This document shows, in pieces, positions 55,455 through 64,000 of a stretch of 64,000 nt of DNA (positions are counted from its first letter, which is position 1; each line of letters opens with the position of its first letter). The notes under the pieces were generated by a model, which saw only the letters and a list, made by a program, of their open reading frames with translations, had not been told where the DNA came from and did not search any database. Origin of the DNA: Polaromonas sp. OV174 (GTDB taxonomy: Bacteria > Pseudomonadota > Gammaproteobacteria > Burkholderiales > Burkholderiaceae_C). Location: contig NZ_FOKZ01000003.1 of NCBI RefSeq assembly GCF_900112285.1, forward strand, positions 1 to 64,000, given 5' to 3'. A program made the translations under genes and the position numbers.

Positions 55455-56555
55455 TCAGGCGCTGAAAACATGCGCGTCGCCGGCCACGCTGATGCGCACC
55501 ATGGCGCCCACCGGCGGCACCTGCAAGGCCGAGGTACGCACCAGCAAGGGCGCCGCTTCGGCCAGATCGTCGGCGCCGGCCACGACGGCCGCAGCACTGC
55601 CGCGCAGCAGGCGCACCGACAGCACGCAAACCGAACCGCCAAAGTCGGTGTCCGTCACCGCGCCGTAGCAGCCGCTGGCGTCTGTGCCGTGAGCACTGCT
55701 GGCCGGCACTTGCACCACCTGCAATTGCTCTGGTCTGAGCATGATCTGGGCCGCGCCGCCGCGCTGGCGGTCATTGACGGCAATGCGTCCCAGCGCGCAG
55801 TCGGCCCAGCCGCCCGCCAGCTGCGCCGGCAGCACAATGCTTTCACCCAGAAAGCTGGCCGTCGTCACATCGCTGGGGCGCAAATACAACTCGGCCGGCG
55901 GACCGGCCTGCACCAGCCGGCCCTCGCGCATCACCGCCACCTGATCGGCAAAGGACAGCGCTTCGGACTGGTCATGGGTGACCAAAATGGTGGTGATGCC
56001 GGCATTGCCCAGCAGCGTGGCCACGGCCTTGCGGGTACTGGCGCGCAAGCCGGTGTCCAGCGCCGAAAAAGGCTCGTCCAGCAGCATCAGCCGGGGCCGC
56101 TGCGCCAGCGCCCGCGCCAGCGCCACGCGCTGCTGCTGGCCACCCGACAACTCATGCGGGCGGCGCGCCAGCATGGCGCGGCTCAGCGCCACCATGTCCA
56201 TCAGCTCGGCAATCCGCTCGGCGCGCTGCGGCGTGTTGCGCGCCAGGCCAAAGCCGACGTTATCGGCAATCGTCAGATGCGGAAACAAGGCGCCCTCTTG
56301 CGGCACGAAACCAATGCCGCGCTTGTGCGCCGGCACCGCGCTCGGCCCGTCGGCCAGCAGCTGACCGCCCAGGGTGACGCGGCCGGCGTCGGGCGCCTCG
56401 AAGCCGGCAATGATGCGCAGCAAGGTGGTCTTGCCCGAGCCCGACGGCCCGACGATGGCGGTGCGGCTGCCGGCGGCCACGCTGAGGCCTATGCCGTCCA
56501 GCACATGCACCGGGCCATAGTGTTTGTGTACGGCGTGAAGATCCAGGGAAGTCAT
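55455..56555 (-). CDS. fbpC: Ferric iron ABC transporter ATP-binding protein
   Basis: 366 residues. Walker [10 protein letters not shown] (residues 36-44), Q-loop region [14 protein letters not shown], signature [16 protein letters not shown], Walker [13 protein letters not shown] and the H-loop THDQ. C-terminal TOBE-like domain (VCVLSVRLL), as in FbpC/AfuC. Powers the import of iron bound by FbpA. ATG overlaps the fbpB stop by ATGA. Confidence 0.92.
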   Translation of the reverse strand: MTSLDLHAVHKHYGPVHVLDGIGLSVAAGSRTAIVGPSGSGKTTLLRIIAGFEAPDAGRVTLGGQLLADGPSAVPAHKRGIGFVPQEGALFPHLTIADNVGFGLARNTPQRAERIAELMDMVALSRAMLARRPHELSGGQQQRVALARALAQRPRLMLLDEPFSALDTGLRASTRKAVATLLGNAGITTILVTHDQSEALSFADQVAVMREGRLVQAGPPAELYLRPSDVTTASFLGESIVLPAQLAGGWADCALGRIAVNDRQRGGAAQIMLRPEQLQVVQVPASSAHGTDASGCYGAVTDTDFGGSVCVLSVRLLRGSAAAVVAGADDLAEAAPLLVRTSALQVPPVGAMVRISVAGDAHVFSA

Positions 56556-58159
56556 CGTCCGGCGCTCCGTTTCGATTGGGTGTAGAGCAGCCAGGTCATG
56601 GGCAGCGAAAGCAAAATCATGATCAAGGCATAGGGCGCGGCAGCGGCGTAGTCGATCTCGCTGCTATAGGCCCAGAAGGAGGTGGCCAGTGTGCGCGTGC
56701 CGTTGGGCGCCAGCATCAGGGTGGCGGTGAGTTCGTTGGTGATGCCCAGGCCGACCAGCGCCGCGCCGGCCGCCGCAGCAGGCGCGGCCAGGCGCAGGGT
56801 GATGGCCCACAAGGCCTGGGCCGGCGTGCGTCCCAGGCTGCGCGCGGCATGCTCGAGCTCAACCGGCGCCTGGGCGATGCCGGCGCGCAGGCTGATCAGC
56901 GCGCGCGGCAAAAACATCAGCATGTAGGCCAGCAGCACCGTGACTGCCGTCTGGTAAATCGGCATGGCCACGCGCACCGTGACCGTCACCAGGGCCAGCG
57001 CCACCACCACCCCCGGCAGCGAGCCGACCAGGTAATTGCAGGCCTCCAGCACGCGCTGCAGCCGGCCCGGCGAGCGGATGGAGAGCCAGGCCATGGGCAC
57101 GGCGGCCAGGGTGGTCAGCAAGGCCCCGGCCAGCGCCAGCGCCAGGGTCTGGCCCAGCGCCGGGACTATCTCGCCCAGGTGCCAGACCTCGGCACCACCG
57201 GCCAGCAGCCAGCGCAGCAAGGTCAGCAGCGGGACGCCCAGCGCCAGCGCCGTGGTGAAGGCCGGCAGCAGCAGGCAAGGCCAGGTGGCGCGCCCCAGGC
57301 GGCGGCGCAGCGGCAGCCGCGCCGCACCGGTGCCGACGCGGGCATAGCGTTCATTGCCGCGCGCCGACGACTCCAGCCCCAGCAACGCAAAACAGCAAAG
57401 CACCAGCACGCCAGACAGCATGTTGGCCGCAGCTCCGTTGTAGGTGGACTGGAACTGATCGACGATGGCGGTGGTGAAGGTGTCGAAGCGGATCATCACG
57501 TAAAGGCCGTATTCGGCCAGCAGGTGCAGGCCTATCAGCAGCGAGCCACCGCAAACTGCCAGCCGCAGCTGCGGCAGTACGACGCGAAAAAACACCGCCC
57601 AGGGGCTCAGGCCCAGCGAAGCGGCGGCATCTTCCATGCCGGGGTCGAGCCGGCGCAGCGCCGCCGCCAGCGGCAGGTACACAAACGGGAAGTAGGCAAT
57701 CACCGACACCAGCACGCCGCCGCCCAAGCCGTGCAGGCCTGGCAGCACGGTGACCCAGGCATAGCTGTGCACAAAAGCCGGCACCGCCAGCGGCGCCACC
57801 GCCAGCCAGGCCCAGATGCGCGCACCCGGCAGGTCGCTGCGCTCGGTCAGCCAGGCCAGGGCCAGTGCCAGCGCCACGCACAGGGGAACGGTGAAGGCCA
57901 CCAGCAGTCCGGTGTTGAGCAGCAGCTCGCCCACGCGGGGCCGGAAAATCAGGGCGGAGGCGGTGTCCCAGCCGGTTTGAAAAGCCACCCAGACGACAAA
58001 GCCCAAGGGCAGCAGCGCCAGCAAAGACACCAGCAAGGCCAGGCTGGCCACCCAGGACAGCGACCAGCCGCGCCTGGGCTTGCGGCGGACCAGCGGCAGG
58101 TCCGGGCTGAAGGCCGTAGCGGAGGTATCGACGCTGGCAGGGAGGGGAATCGCACTCAC
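56552..58159 (-). CDS. fbpB: Ferric iron ABC transporter permease (fused two-domain type)
   Basis: 535 residues from a GTG start. Two permease domains in tandem, about 12 membrane segments, each with the EAA-type loop ([21 protein letters not shown] and [21 protein letters not shown]). This double-length arrangement is typical of FbpB/SfuB iron permeases. Cotranscribed with fbpC; separated from fbpA by a strong hairpin. Confidence 0.93.
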   Translation of the reverse strand: MSAIPLPASVDTSATAFSPDLPLVRRKPRRGWSLSWVASLALLVSLLALLPLGFVVWVAFQTGWDTASALIFRPRVGELLLNTGLLVAFTVPLCVALALALAWLTERSDLPGARIWAWLAVAPLAVPAFVHSYAWVTVLPGLHGLGGGVLVSVIAYFPFVYLPLAAALRRLDPGMEDAAASLGLSPWAVFFRVVLPQLRLAVCGGSLLIGLHLLAEYGLYVMIRFDTFTTAIVDQFQSTYNGAAANMLSGVLVLCCFALLGLESSARGNERYARVGTGAARLPLRRRLGRATWPCLLLPAFTTALALGVPLLTLLRWLLAGGAEVWHLGEIVPALGQTLALALAGALLTTLAAVPMAWLSIRSPGRLQRVLEACNYLVGSLPGVVVALALVTVTVRVAMPIYQTAVTVLLAYMLMFLPRALISLRAGIAQAPVELEHAARSLGRTPAQALWAITLRLAAPAAAAGAALVGLGITNELTATLMLAPNGTRTLATSFWAYSSEIDYAAAAPYALIMILLSLPMTWLLYTQSKRSAGR

Positions 58160-58190
58160 AAAAAACAGTCAGAGCTATTAAACGAAAACG

Positions 58191-58221
58191 GTGTGACGCC
58201 CACCAGCGGTGGGCGTCACAC
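58191..58221 (-). terminator. Strong hairpin between fbpA and fbpB
   Basis: Perfect 14-bp stem (GTGTGACGCCCACC / GGTGGGCGTCACAC) with a 3-base loop, followed on the minus strand by a T-rich stretch (CGTTTTCGTTTAAT). Likely a partial terminator or RNA-stabilising end that leaves more fbpA than fbpBC mRNA, a usual need for binding proteins. Confidence 0.8.
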
Positions 58222-58239
58222 AGGGTTGAGACCTTGGCC

Positions 58240-59277
58240 TTAGAGCAGGCCGGCCTGGGTCATCAGGTCGCTCACCTTTTTGCTGTTGAGCTTGGAGGGC
58301 TCGACCTTGGGCGATTGCAAATCGGCCAGCGGCACCAGCTTGGGATTGGAAGCTGCGCCAACGCCCACGGCATATTCGTAAGCATCGCCAGTCTTCAGGA
58401 TGTCCTGGCCGCCCTTGCCAGTGAGCCAGTGCACAAAGGCCTGGGCCTCGGCCTGGTGCTTGCTGGAGGCCAGCACGCCGCCACCGGAAATGCTGACGAA
58501 GGCGCCCGGATCCTGCTGGCGGAAGTAATGCAGCGCGGCGTTATTGCTGTTTTCACCGGTCTTGGCCTGATCGCCAAACCAGTAGTAGTGGTAAATCACG
58601 CCGCCTTCCACCTGGCCGGCATTGACGGCCTTCATGACCACGCCATTGCCTTTGTAAATGACGGCGTTTTCCTTCATGCCCTTGAGCCAGGCGGCCGTGG
58701 CGGCTTCGCCCTTGAGCTCCAGCAGCGCGCTGACGATGGCCTGGAAGTCGGCACCGGCCGGCGACGCTGCCCAGCGGCCCTTCCAGCTGGGGCCCGCCAG
58801 GTCCATCAATGACTTGGGCAGTTGTGCCGGCGTCAGCTTGGCCTTGTTATAGACAAACACCGTGCTGCGCGCCGCGATGCCGGTCCAGCGGCCGTGCGCG
58901 GGGCGGAAATTGGCGGGCACCTGGCTCAGCGTGGCCGCACCGAGAGGTGCAAAGAGACCGGCCGTATCCACCAGGGCCATCGCCGGCGAATTTTCGGTCA
59001 GGAACACATCGGCCGGACTGGCCGCGCCCTCTTGCACGATCTGGTTGCCCAGCTCGGTGTCGCCGCCATTGCGCAAGGTCACCTTGATGCCGGTCTCCTT
59101 GGTGAAGGCTTCGGCCCAGGCCTTGGTCAGGCTGGCGTGCTGCGCGTTGTAAATCACGATGCCTTCGGCCGTGGGCGTGACGGCAGGCGCGCCCTGCGCC
59201 AGCGACACCAGCGGTGCGGCAATCAGGGCCGTGCCCAGCGCCAGGGCGCTGGCCAAAGAGGATAAAGACAATTTCAT
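58240..59277 (-). CDS. fbpA: Ferric iron ABC transporter substrate-binding protein
   Basis: 345 residues from ATG 59277. Signal peptide to about residue 27 (SLAQG). Transferrin-like binding protein: GIVIYNAQHASL at the first strand, LTENSPAMALVD, and the adjacent iron-ligand tyrosines in IYHYYWFGDQ. It captures Fe(III) in the periplasm for FbpB and FbpC. A Fur-like box lies about 70 bases upstream. Confidence 0.94.
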   Translation of the reverse strand: MKLSLSSLASALALGTALIAAPLVSLAQGAPAVTPTAEGIVIYNAQHASLTKAWAEAFTKETGIKVTLRNGGDTELGNQIVQEGAASPADVFLTENSPAMALVDTAGLFAPLGAATLSQVPANFRPAHGRWTGIAARSTVFVYNKAKLTPAQLPKSLMDLAGPSWKGRWAASPAGADFQAIVSALLELKGEAATAAWLKGMKENAVIYKGNGVVMKAVNAGQVEGGVIYHYYWFGDQAKTGENSNNAALHYFRQQDPGAFVSISGGGVLASSKHQAEAQAFVHWLTGKGGQDILKTGDAYEYAVGVGAASNPKLVPLADLQSPKVEPSKLNSKKVSDLMTQAGLL

Positions 59278-59347
59278 GAAGTGACCTTTGTTGAATAAAG
59301 ATTCCAGAAATTCGGCGCTGCGTGCATCACGCAGAAAAGCGTAATAC

Positions 59348-59365
59348 AAATGCGAATTACTTTCG
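59348..59365 (-). promoter_or_regulatory. Fur-like box upstream of fbpA
   Basis: AAATGCGAATTACTTTCG fits the degenerate Fur pattern of A/T-rich inverted hexamers with the AATGCGAATT half seen in betaproteobacterial boxes. It lies 71 bases before the fbpA start. Imperfect; called mainly because iron uptake genes follow. Confidence 0.5.
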
Positions 59366-59430
59366 TCTAGATTTTAACGACAACCCTGTAGAGCGCAAGG
59401 GCTAAGGCCATTGCGATTCATGCTTCACGA

Positions 59431-59463
59431 TAAAAAAAGCCCCACTGCTTTCGCAGTAGGGCT
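59431..59463 (-). terminator. Intrinsic terminator of acnB
   Basis: Hairpin AGCCC-C-ACTGC / GCAGT-A-GGGCT with a TTTC loop, followed on the minus strand by T7. It lies 51 bases after the acnB stop. Confidence 0.9.
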
Positions 59464-59513
59464 GGCTAGTCAAGTCATGCCGCAAGAAATCGCCGGCATG
59501 CAGGCATCAGACC

Positions 59514-62123
59514 TTAAGCAGCCGCACCGTCTTTCACGGTATCGGCCAGATCGGTGTAGTCCTTGACCTGGTCAAAGTTCAGGTACTGGTAGACCTCATC
59601 GCTGGCAGCGGTCAACACGCCCATGTCCGCCATGTATTCGCCCTTGGTCGGGATGCGACCCAGCTTGGAGCAGATCGCGGCCAGTTCGGCGGAACCCAGA
59701 TAGACGTTGGAGTTTTTGCCCAGACGATTGGGGAAGTTACGCGTCGAGGTGGAGAACACCGTCGCGCCTTCTTTCACCTGCGCCTGGTTGCCCATGCACA
59801 AGCTGCAGCCTGGCATTTCCATGCGCGCGCCAGCCGAACCCAGCACACCGTAGTGGCCTTCTTCCGTGAGCTGCTTGGCGTCCATCTTGGTCGGCGGTGC
59901 CATCCACAGCTTGACAGGGATGTCGCGCTTGTTTTCCAGCAGCTTGGAAGCGGCGCGGAAATGGCCGATGTTGGTCATGCACGAACCGATGAAAACTTCA
60001 TCGATCTTGGCGCCGGCGACGTCGGACAGGGTTTTCACATCGTCCGGATCGTTCGGGCAGGCCACGATAGGCTCGTGGATGTCGGCCAGGTCGATCTCGA
60101 TGACGGCGGCGTATTCCGCATCGGCGTCGCCCTTGAGCAATTGCGGGTCGGCCAGCCAGGCTTCCATGGCGGCGATGCGGCGCTTGATGGTGCGCACGTC
60201 CGAGTAACCCGTGGCGATCATCCACTTCAGCATCGTGATGTTGCTGGTGATGTACTCGATGATGGGTTCCTTGTTCAGGTGCACCGTGCAGCCGCCGGCC
60301 GAGCGCTCTGCCGAAGCATCGCTCAGTTCAAACGCCTGCTCCACCTTCAGGTCTGGCAAGCCTTCGATTTCCAGAATGCGGCCGGAGAAGATGTTCTTCT
60401 TGCCCTGCTTGGCCACGGTCAGCAGACCGGCCTTGATGGCGTACAAAGGAATCGCATTGACCAGGTCACGCAGGGTGACGCCGGGCTGCATCTCGCCCTT
60501 GAAACGCACCAGCACCGACTCAGGCATGTCCAGCGGCATGACGCCGGTGGCGGCGCCGAAAGCCACCAGGCCGGAACCGGCGGGGAAGCTGATGCCGATA
60601 GGGAAACGGGTGTGGCTGTCGCCGCCGGTGCCCACGGTGTCAGGCAGCAACATGCGGTTGAGCCAGCTGTGGATGATGCCGTCGCCCGGACGCAGCGGGA
60701 TGCCGCCGCGGTCGCTCATGAAGTCGGGCAGTTCGTGGTGCATCTTCACGTCCACCGGCTTGGGGTAAGCCGCCGTGTGGCAGAAGGACTGCATCACCAG
60801 GTCGGCGCTGAAACCCAGGCAAGCCAGGTCTTTCAGCTCGTCGCGCGTCATCGGGCCGGTGGTGTCTTGCGAGCCCACAGACGTCATCTTGGGTTCGCAG
60901 TAAGTGCCGGGGCGCACGCCCTGGCCTTCTGGCAGACCGACCGCACGGCCGACCATTTTTTGTGCCAAGGTGAAGCCGCGGCCGTTGTTGACCGGGTCTT
61001 GCGGCAAACGGAACTGGGTCGACAGCGGCAGGCCCAGCGCGAAACGCGCCTTGGCGGTCAGGCCACGGCCGACGATCAGCGGAATACGGCCACCGGCACG
61101 CACTTCGTCAAACAGCACTTCGCTTTTGAGCTTGAACTCGGCAATCACCTTGCCGTCTTTCAAGGCCTTGCCGTCGTAGGGGCGCAGCTCGATCACGTCG
61201 CCCATGGCCATCTGGCTCACGTCGAGTTCGATCGGCAGCGCGCCCGAGTCTTCCATGGTGTTGTAGAAGATAGGCGCGATTTTCGAGCCCAGGCAGACGC
61301 CGCCGAAACGCTTGTTAGGCACAAAGGGGATGTCTTCGCCGGTGAACCACAGCACCGAGTTGGTGGCGGACTTGCGCGAGGAACCGGTGCCGACCACGTC
61401 GCCGACGTAGGCCACCAGGTTGCCCTTGGCTTTGAGTTCTTCAATGAACTTGATAGGGCCGCGTTTGCCGTCCTCTTCGGGCGTGACGCCGGGGCGTGCA
61501 TTCTTGTGCATAGCCAGCGCGTGCAGCGGAATGTCGGGACGGCTCCAGGCGTCGGGCGCGGGCGACAGGTCGTCGGTGTTGATCTCGCCGGCGACCTTGA
61601 AGATGGTCAGCGTGATGGACTCTGGCACTTCGGGGCGGCTGGTGAACCACTCGGCATTGGCCCAGCTTAGCAGCACGGCCTTGGCATTCGTATTGCCCTT
61701 GTCGGCCTTTTCCTTGACGTCGTGGAACTGGTCGAACATCAACAGGGTTTTCTTCAGGCCTTCGGCCGCCACCGCGCCGACTTCGGCGTCGTCCAGCAGA
61801 TCAACCATGGGACTGATGTTGTAGCCGCCCAGCATGGTGCCCAGCAGCTGCGTGGCATGTTCGCGCGAGATCAGCGCGCACTTTTCCGTGCCATGGGCCA
61901 CAGCCGCCAGGTAGCTGGCCTTGACCTTGGCCGCGTTGTCCACGCCGGCCGGCACGCGGTGGGTGATCAGCTCGACCAGAAAGGCTTCTTCGCCCTTGGG
62001 CGGGTTCTTCAGCAGCTCGATGACTTCACCGGTTTGCTGCGCCGACAGAGGCAGCGGAGGAATACCCGACACCGCGCGTTCGGCGACATGGTTGCGGTAG
62101 CTTTGCAAGAACTCAGATGACAT
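59514..62123 (-). CDS. acnB: Aconitate hydratase B
   Basis: 869 residues (E. coli AcnB 865) from ATG 62123, with GGAGAAG upstream. Starts with the HEAT-like AcnB domain ([18 protein letters not shown]), then the swivel domain ([20 protein letters not shown]) and the cluster-binding domains ending in [14 protein letters not shown] and [14 protein letters not shown], which carry the Fe-S cysteines. It is the main TCA aconitase in most proteobacteria. Distinct in domain order from the acnA gene 4 kb away. Confidence 0.97.
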   Translation of the reverse strand: MSSEFLQSYRNHVAERAVSGIPPLPLSAQQTGEVIELLKNPPKGEEAFLVELITHRVPAGVDNAAKVKASYLAAVAHGTEKCALISREHATQLLGTMLGGYNISPMVDLLDDAEVGAVAAEGLKKTLLMFDQFHDVKEKADKGNTNAKAVLLSWANAEWFTSRPEVPESITLTIFKVAGEINTDDLSPAPDAWSRPDIPLHALAMHKNARPGVTPEEDGKRGPIKFIEELKAKGNLVAYVGDVVGTGSSRKSATNSVLWFTGEDIPFVPNKRFGGVCLGSKIAPIFYNTMEDSGALPIELDVSQMAMGDVIELRPYDGKALKDGKVIAEFKLKSEVLFDEVRAGGRIPLIVGRGLTAKARFALGLPLSTQFRLPQDPVNNGRGFTLAQKMVGRAVGLPEGQGVRPGTYCEPKMTSVGSQDTTGPMTRDELKDLACLGFSADLVMQSFCHTAAYPKPVDVKMHHELPDFMSDRGGIPLRPGDGIIHSWLNRMLLPDTVGTGGDSHTRFPIGISFPAGSGLVAFGAATGVMPLDMPESVLVRFKGEMQPGVTLRDLVNAIPLYAIKAGLLTVAKQGKKNIFSGRILEIEGLPDLKVEQAFELSDASAERSAGGCTVHLNKEPIIEYITSNITMLKWMIATGYSDVRTIKRRIAAMEAWLADPQLLKGDADAEYAAVIEIDLADIHEPIVACPNDPDDVKTLSDVAGAKIDEVFIGSCMTNIGHFRAASKLLENKRDIPVKLWMAPPTKMDAKQLTEEGHYGVLGSAGARMEMPGCSLCMGNQAQVKEGATVFSTSTRNFPNRLGKNSNVYLGSAELAAICSKLGRIPTKGEYMADMGVLTAASDEVYQYLNFDQVKDYTDLADTVKDGAAA

Positions 62124-62185
62124 AAGGGCTTCTCCAATCTTCAAAATCGTGGGGGAAATCGGGGTTTTTAAAATGCGCTGGCGGC

Positions 62186-62785
62186 TTACTTCGCACCAGC
62201 CACTGGCTTCGGTGCATCCAGAATGCTGGGTGCCGGGTTCAGCTTCAGGGCCTCGGCCACGGTCACTTGATCCTTGCTCATGCACTCATCGGCCAGGCGA
62301 ATCCCCAGCTTCTGGTTCATCAGCATGGACTTGTTGGCCAGCTGCAGCCACACCGCGCCGGCCTTCTGGTCTTCCAGGCGAATCGCACCCGTGGTAGTGG
62401 CCACTGGGAACATGCGGTATTTGAAATTTTTACCCTGCATGTCGAAATAGCCCGGAACTTTGGTGTCTGCCGTCAGCGTGACCGAAGCGCCAAGCTCGCA
62501 AGGCAGCAGGCCCACGTACACACGCTCGGCAATCGCCAGTTCAGCAGGCGTCATCGCGGCTTCGGCCGCTTCAATCCCAGCGGCCACGTTCTTGGCGGCG
62601 CTCTTCAGGTTGACACGGTTGTTGGGATTGACGACGGGTTGCTTTTTCGCCTGTGGCTTGGCGGCCGCCTTGGCAGCCGGTTTGGCGACAGGCTTGGTCG
62701 TGGTGGTCGTGGTTTGCGCCATGGCCAGGCTGGAAGCTGCCACCAAAAGGGTGGCGGCCAGGGTGGTGGTGAGGGTGGATGTCAT
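62186..62785 (-). CDS. Conserved periplasmic protein of unknown function
   Basis: 199 residues. Signal peptide to about residue 23 (LAMAQ), then a Thr/Lys/Ala/Pro-rich linker to about residue 50, and a globular part with [16 protein letters not shown] and [13 protein letters not shown]; two cysteines could form a disulfide. No family name known to me. Located between acnB and the CitE-like gene on the same strand, 62 bases before acnB, so it may share their transcript; a link to aconitase is not shown. Confidence 0.75.
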   Translation of the reverse strand: MTSTLTTTLAATLLVAASSLAMAQTTTTTTKPVAKPAAKAAAKPQAKKQPVVNPNNRVNLKSAAKNVAAGIEAAEAAMTPAELAIAERVYVGLLPCELGASVTLTADTKVPGYFDMQGKNFKYRMFPVATTTGAIRLEDQKAGAVWLQLANKSMLMNQKLGIRLADECMSKDQVTVAEALKLNPAPSILDAPKPVAGAK

Positions 62786-62809
62786 ACGACTCTCGTGGTT
62801 GGTTAGAGC

Positions 62810-63811
62810 TCAGTGAGAAAGGGCTTGGAAATAGGTTTGAGCTTCGGCGGGAAGTACTCGGCCGGTCTGATGCGCACGCTCCAGCACCTGCCAGAAATAG
62901 CGGTAGCTCGCACGGTCGTGCAATTTACCATCAAAACTAATGGGAGCCCAATCAGCGCGGGCGGCAGAAGCTATTATTTTTGTAGCATCTTCAATCTCAT
63001 CCGCGGTAGGCGCAAAAGCCTCCAGGATGGGACGAATCTGGTTCGGGTGAATGCTCCACATACGGGTGTAGCCCATCTCGCGGCTGGCGCGGCGCGCAGC
63101 CTGCATCATGGCCGCCGTGTCATTGAACTCGGTGACCACGCAATGCGAGGGCACCTTGCCGTTGGCGTGGCAGCTCGAGGCGATTTCCAGCTTGGCGCGC
63201 ACCACCAGCGGATGGCTGAACTGGCCCTGGCTGCCCATGCCCCCGGCCGGAATCGCACCGCCATGGGCTGACACAAAATCCATCAGGCCAAAACTCAGTG
63301 ACTGCACCCGGGGATGGGCGGCGATGTCAAAGGCGTTGCGCACGGCAAGCGGCGACTCGATCAGCACATGCAGCGGCAGATGGCCGGCCGACGCCGCCAA
63401 CAGCGCTTGCTCGGCCTTGATCACACCGGCGACGGACTCGACCTTGGGAACCATGATGTGAGACAGCTTGTGCCCCACCTTGCCGGCAATGACCGCCATG
63501 TCGGATTCAAAGGCCGGGTGATCCACCGCATGCACACGAACGGCGACGCGGGCCTTGTCACTGGCAAGCGCGGCCAGCGCCACCACCATGGCCGCATGGT
63601 CGGCTTCGCCACCGACGGGCGCACCGTCCTCGCAGTCCAGCGTCACATCAAAAACGCAGGCGCCAAACTCTTCCATCATCTCGGCCTGCAATTGCAGGCT
63701 CTTGCGCATGCGCGCTTCCACGCCGCTGTAGTGGTCGCACACCGGCAAGCGCACGGCACCGGCCTGCGCGCCCAGCAAGACATCGGCGGGATGGGTAGAA
63801 AGGGTTGTCAT
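62810..63811 (-). CDS. CitE-like/HpcH-family CoA lyase
   Basis: 333 residues from ATG 63811. TIM-barrel of the citrate lyase beta/malyl-CoA lyase family: [11 protein letters not shown] with the acidic metal ligand, [24 protein letters not shown] and [11 protein letters not shown]. Members cleave malyl-CoA, citramalyl-CoA or similar. No citD or citF is nearby, so it is not part of a citrate lyase complex. The start overlaps the tam stop (ATGA). A copy of the dispersed palindrome lies in frame and encodes ATKIIA. Confidence 0.87.
   Translation of the reverse strand: MTTLSTHPADVLLGAQAGAVRLPVCDHYSGVEARMRKSLQLQAEMMEEFGACVFDVTLDCEDGAPVGGEADHAAMVVALAALASDKARVAVRVHAVDHPAFESDMAVIAGKVGHKLSHIMVPKVESVAGVIKAEQALLAASAGHLPLHVLIESPLAVRNAFDIAAHPRVQSLSFGLMDFVSAHGGAIPAGGMGSQGQFSHPLVVRAKLEIASSCHANGKVPSHCVVTEFNDTAAMMQAARRASREMGYTRMWSIHPNQIRPILEAFAPTADEIEDATKIIASAARADWAPISFDGKLHDRASYRYFWQVLERAHQTGRVLPAEAQTYFQALSH
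62970..62986 (-). repeat. 17-bp palindromic repeat inside the CitE-like gene
   Basis: On the minus strand GCTACAAAAATAATAGC, followed by TTCTGCCGCCCGCGCTGATT and GGGCTCCC as the diverged second arm. In frame, encoding ATKIIA and the next 12-14 residues of the host protein. Confidence 0.75.
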
Positions 63812-64000
63812 AAAGGTCTCTGAGCCACCATAAACATGCGGGGAAAAGCCAGCAGCCGCTTGCCGTCGGCACGTGCCGGATAGGCCTCGTCGACACGGCG
63901 CTCGTATTCGGCCAGGTAACTGGCCTGCAGAGCAGGCGAGAGCCTGTCGACAAAAGGCTTCAGGCCGGTGCCACGCACCCATTCGACGATGGCCGCAGCG
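63808..64000 (-). CDS. tam: Trans-aconitate 2-methyltransferase, C-terminal part (cut by window end)
   Basis: Only the last 63 residues are in the window. [28 protein letters not shown] and [11 protein letters not shown] match the C-terminus of Tam. The enzyme methylates trans-aconitate, a spontaneous isomer of cis-aconitate that inhibits aconitase, which fits its place beside acnB. The stop codon TGA (63810-63808) overlaps the ATG of the CitE-like gene. Confidence 0.85.
   Translation of the reverse strand, partial: AAAIVEWVRGTGLKPFVDRLSPALQASYLAEYERRVDEAYPARADGKRLLAFPRMFMVAQRPL

Noticed and set aside
56576-58243. 555-codon Gln/His-rich open frame opposite fbpB
   Set aside because: Composition results from reading membrane-protein codons backwards; no start signals.
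59853-61670. 605-codon open frame opposite acnB
   Set aside because: Shadow of acnB; the minus strand has intact AcnB motifs along its full length.
1-64000. tRNA, rRNA, CRISPR array, prophage or complete insertion sequence
   Set aside because: Looked for by eye on both strands; no cloverleaf-like, rRNA-like, spaced-repeat or phage structural gene pattern was found apart from the transposase relics.

Overview
The window is high-GC DNA with tightly packed genes, many ATGA stop/start overlaps and few mobile elements. The gene content (purM next to an AI-2E/hda/HAD/pcnB/folK run, a DUF3579 gene beside argD-argF, acnB beside tam, kynBUA, edd-eda) and two dispersed palindromic repeat families point to a betaproteobacterium of the order Burkholderiales, family Comamonadaceae, probably a Polaromonas- or Rhodoferax-like organism. 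The genus is inferred from gene style; no database search was possible.

Region by region. 1-10.6 kb: a hydroxyproline catabolism cluster with a pyrroline-4-hydroxy-2-carboxylate deaminase, a transporter binding protein, 4-hydroxyproline 2-epimerase, an Ldh-family reductase, a second proline-racemase-family enzyme (Ser/Cys type), a three-gene D-hydroxyproline dehydrogenase, a GntR regulator and a semialdehyde dehydrogenase. Together these would turn trans-4-hydroxy-L-proline, and probably trans-3-hydroxyproline, into 2-oxoglutarate or proline. 10.6-12.7 kb: two fused insertion-sequence relics and an SLC13-type permease. 12.7-16.4 kb: gloA and the Entner-Doudoroff genes edd-eda behind a HexR-like box. 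16.5-28.6 kb: housekeeping genes (ChaC, sodC, pdxH, folK, pcnB, HAD phosphatase, hda, two AI-2E permeases flanking purM, SirB1, murJ, rpsT). 28.7-36.2 kb: argD-argF-hpaI, an SDR and the tryptophan-to-anthranilate operon kynBUA. 36.5-42.3 kb: an RRM protein, then a 2-aminoadipate to 2-oxoglutarate module (aminotransferase, HglS 2-oxoadipate dioxygenase/decarboxylase, FAD-linked D-2-hydroxyglutarate dehydrogenase) beside a LysR gene with a perfect dyad. 42.4-44.9 kb: an orphan amino-acid binding protein and an MFS transporter. 45-50.7 kb: an accessory stretch of small and poorly known genes, including a four-enzyme restriction-site cluster that resembles a cloning polylinker. 50.7-64 kb: a flavin monooxygenase, acnA, the ferric iron transporter fbpABC, acnB, a conserved periplasmic protein, a CitE-like lyase and the end of tam.

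The most unusual feature is a family of 17-bp palindromes, GCTA-N9-TAGC, usually followed by a second inverted repeat and an AGGCCTATTT-like tail. It recurs at least ten times. Several copies lie in frame inside genes: twice in murJ, in the CitE-like gene, probably in the HAD gene and in acnA, and at the 3' end of the MFS gene. There they supply amino acids to the host protein, much like the Rickettsia palindromic elements. A second, GC-rich structured repeat occurs three times, two of them as a 102-bp tandem.

Many of these pathways feed the TCA cycle: hydroxyproline and aminoadipate both enter at 2-oxoglutarate, and both aconitases are present together with Tam, which removes the trans-aconitate that aconitase chemistry releases.
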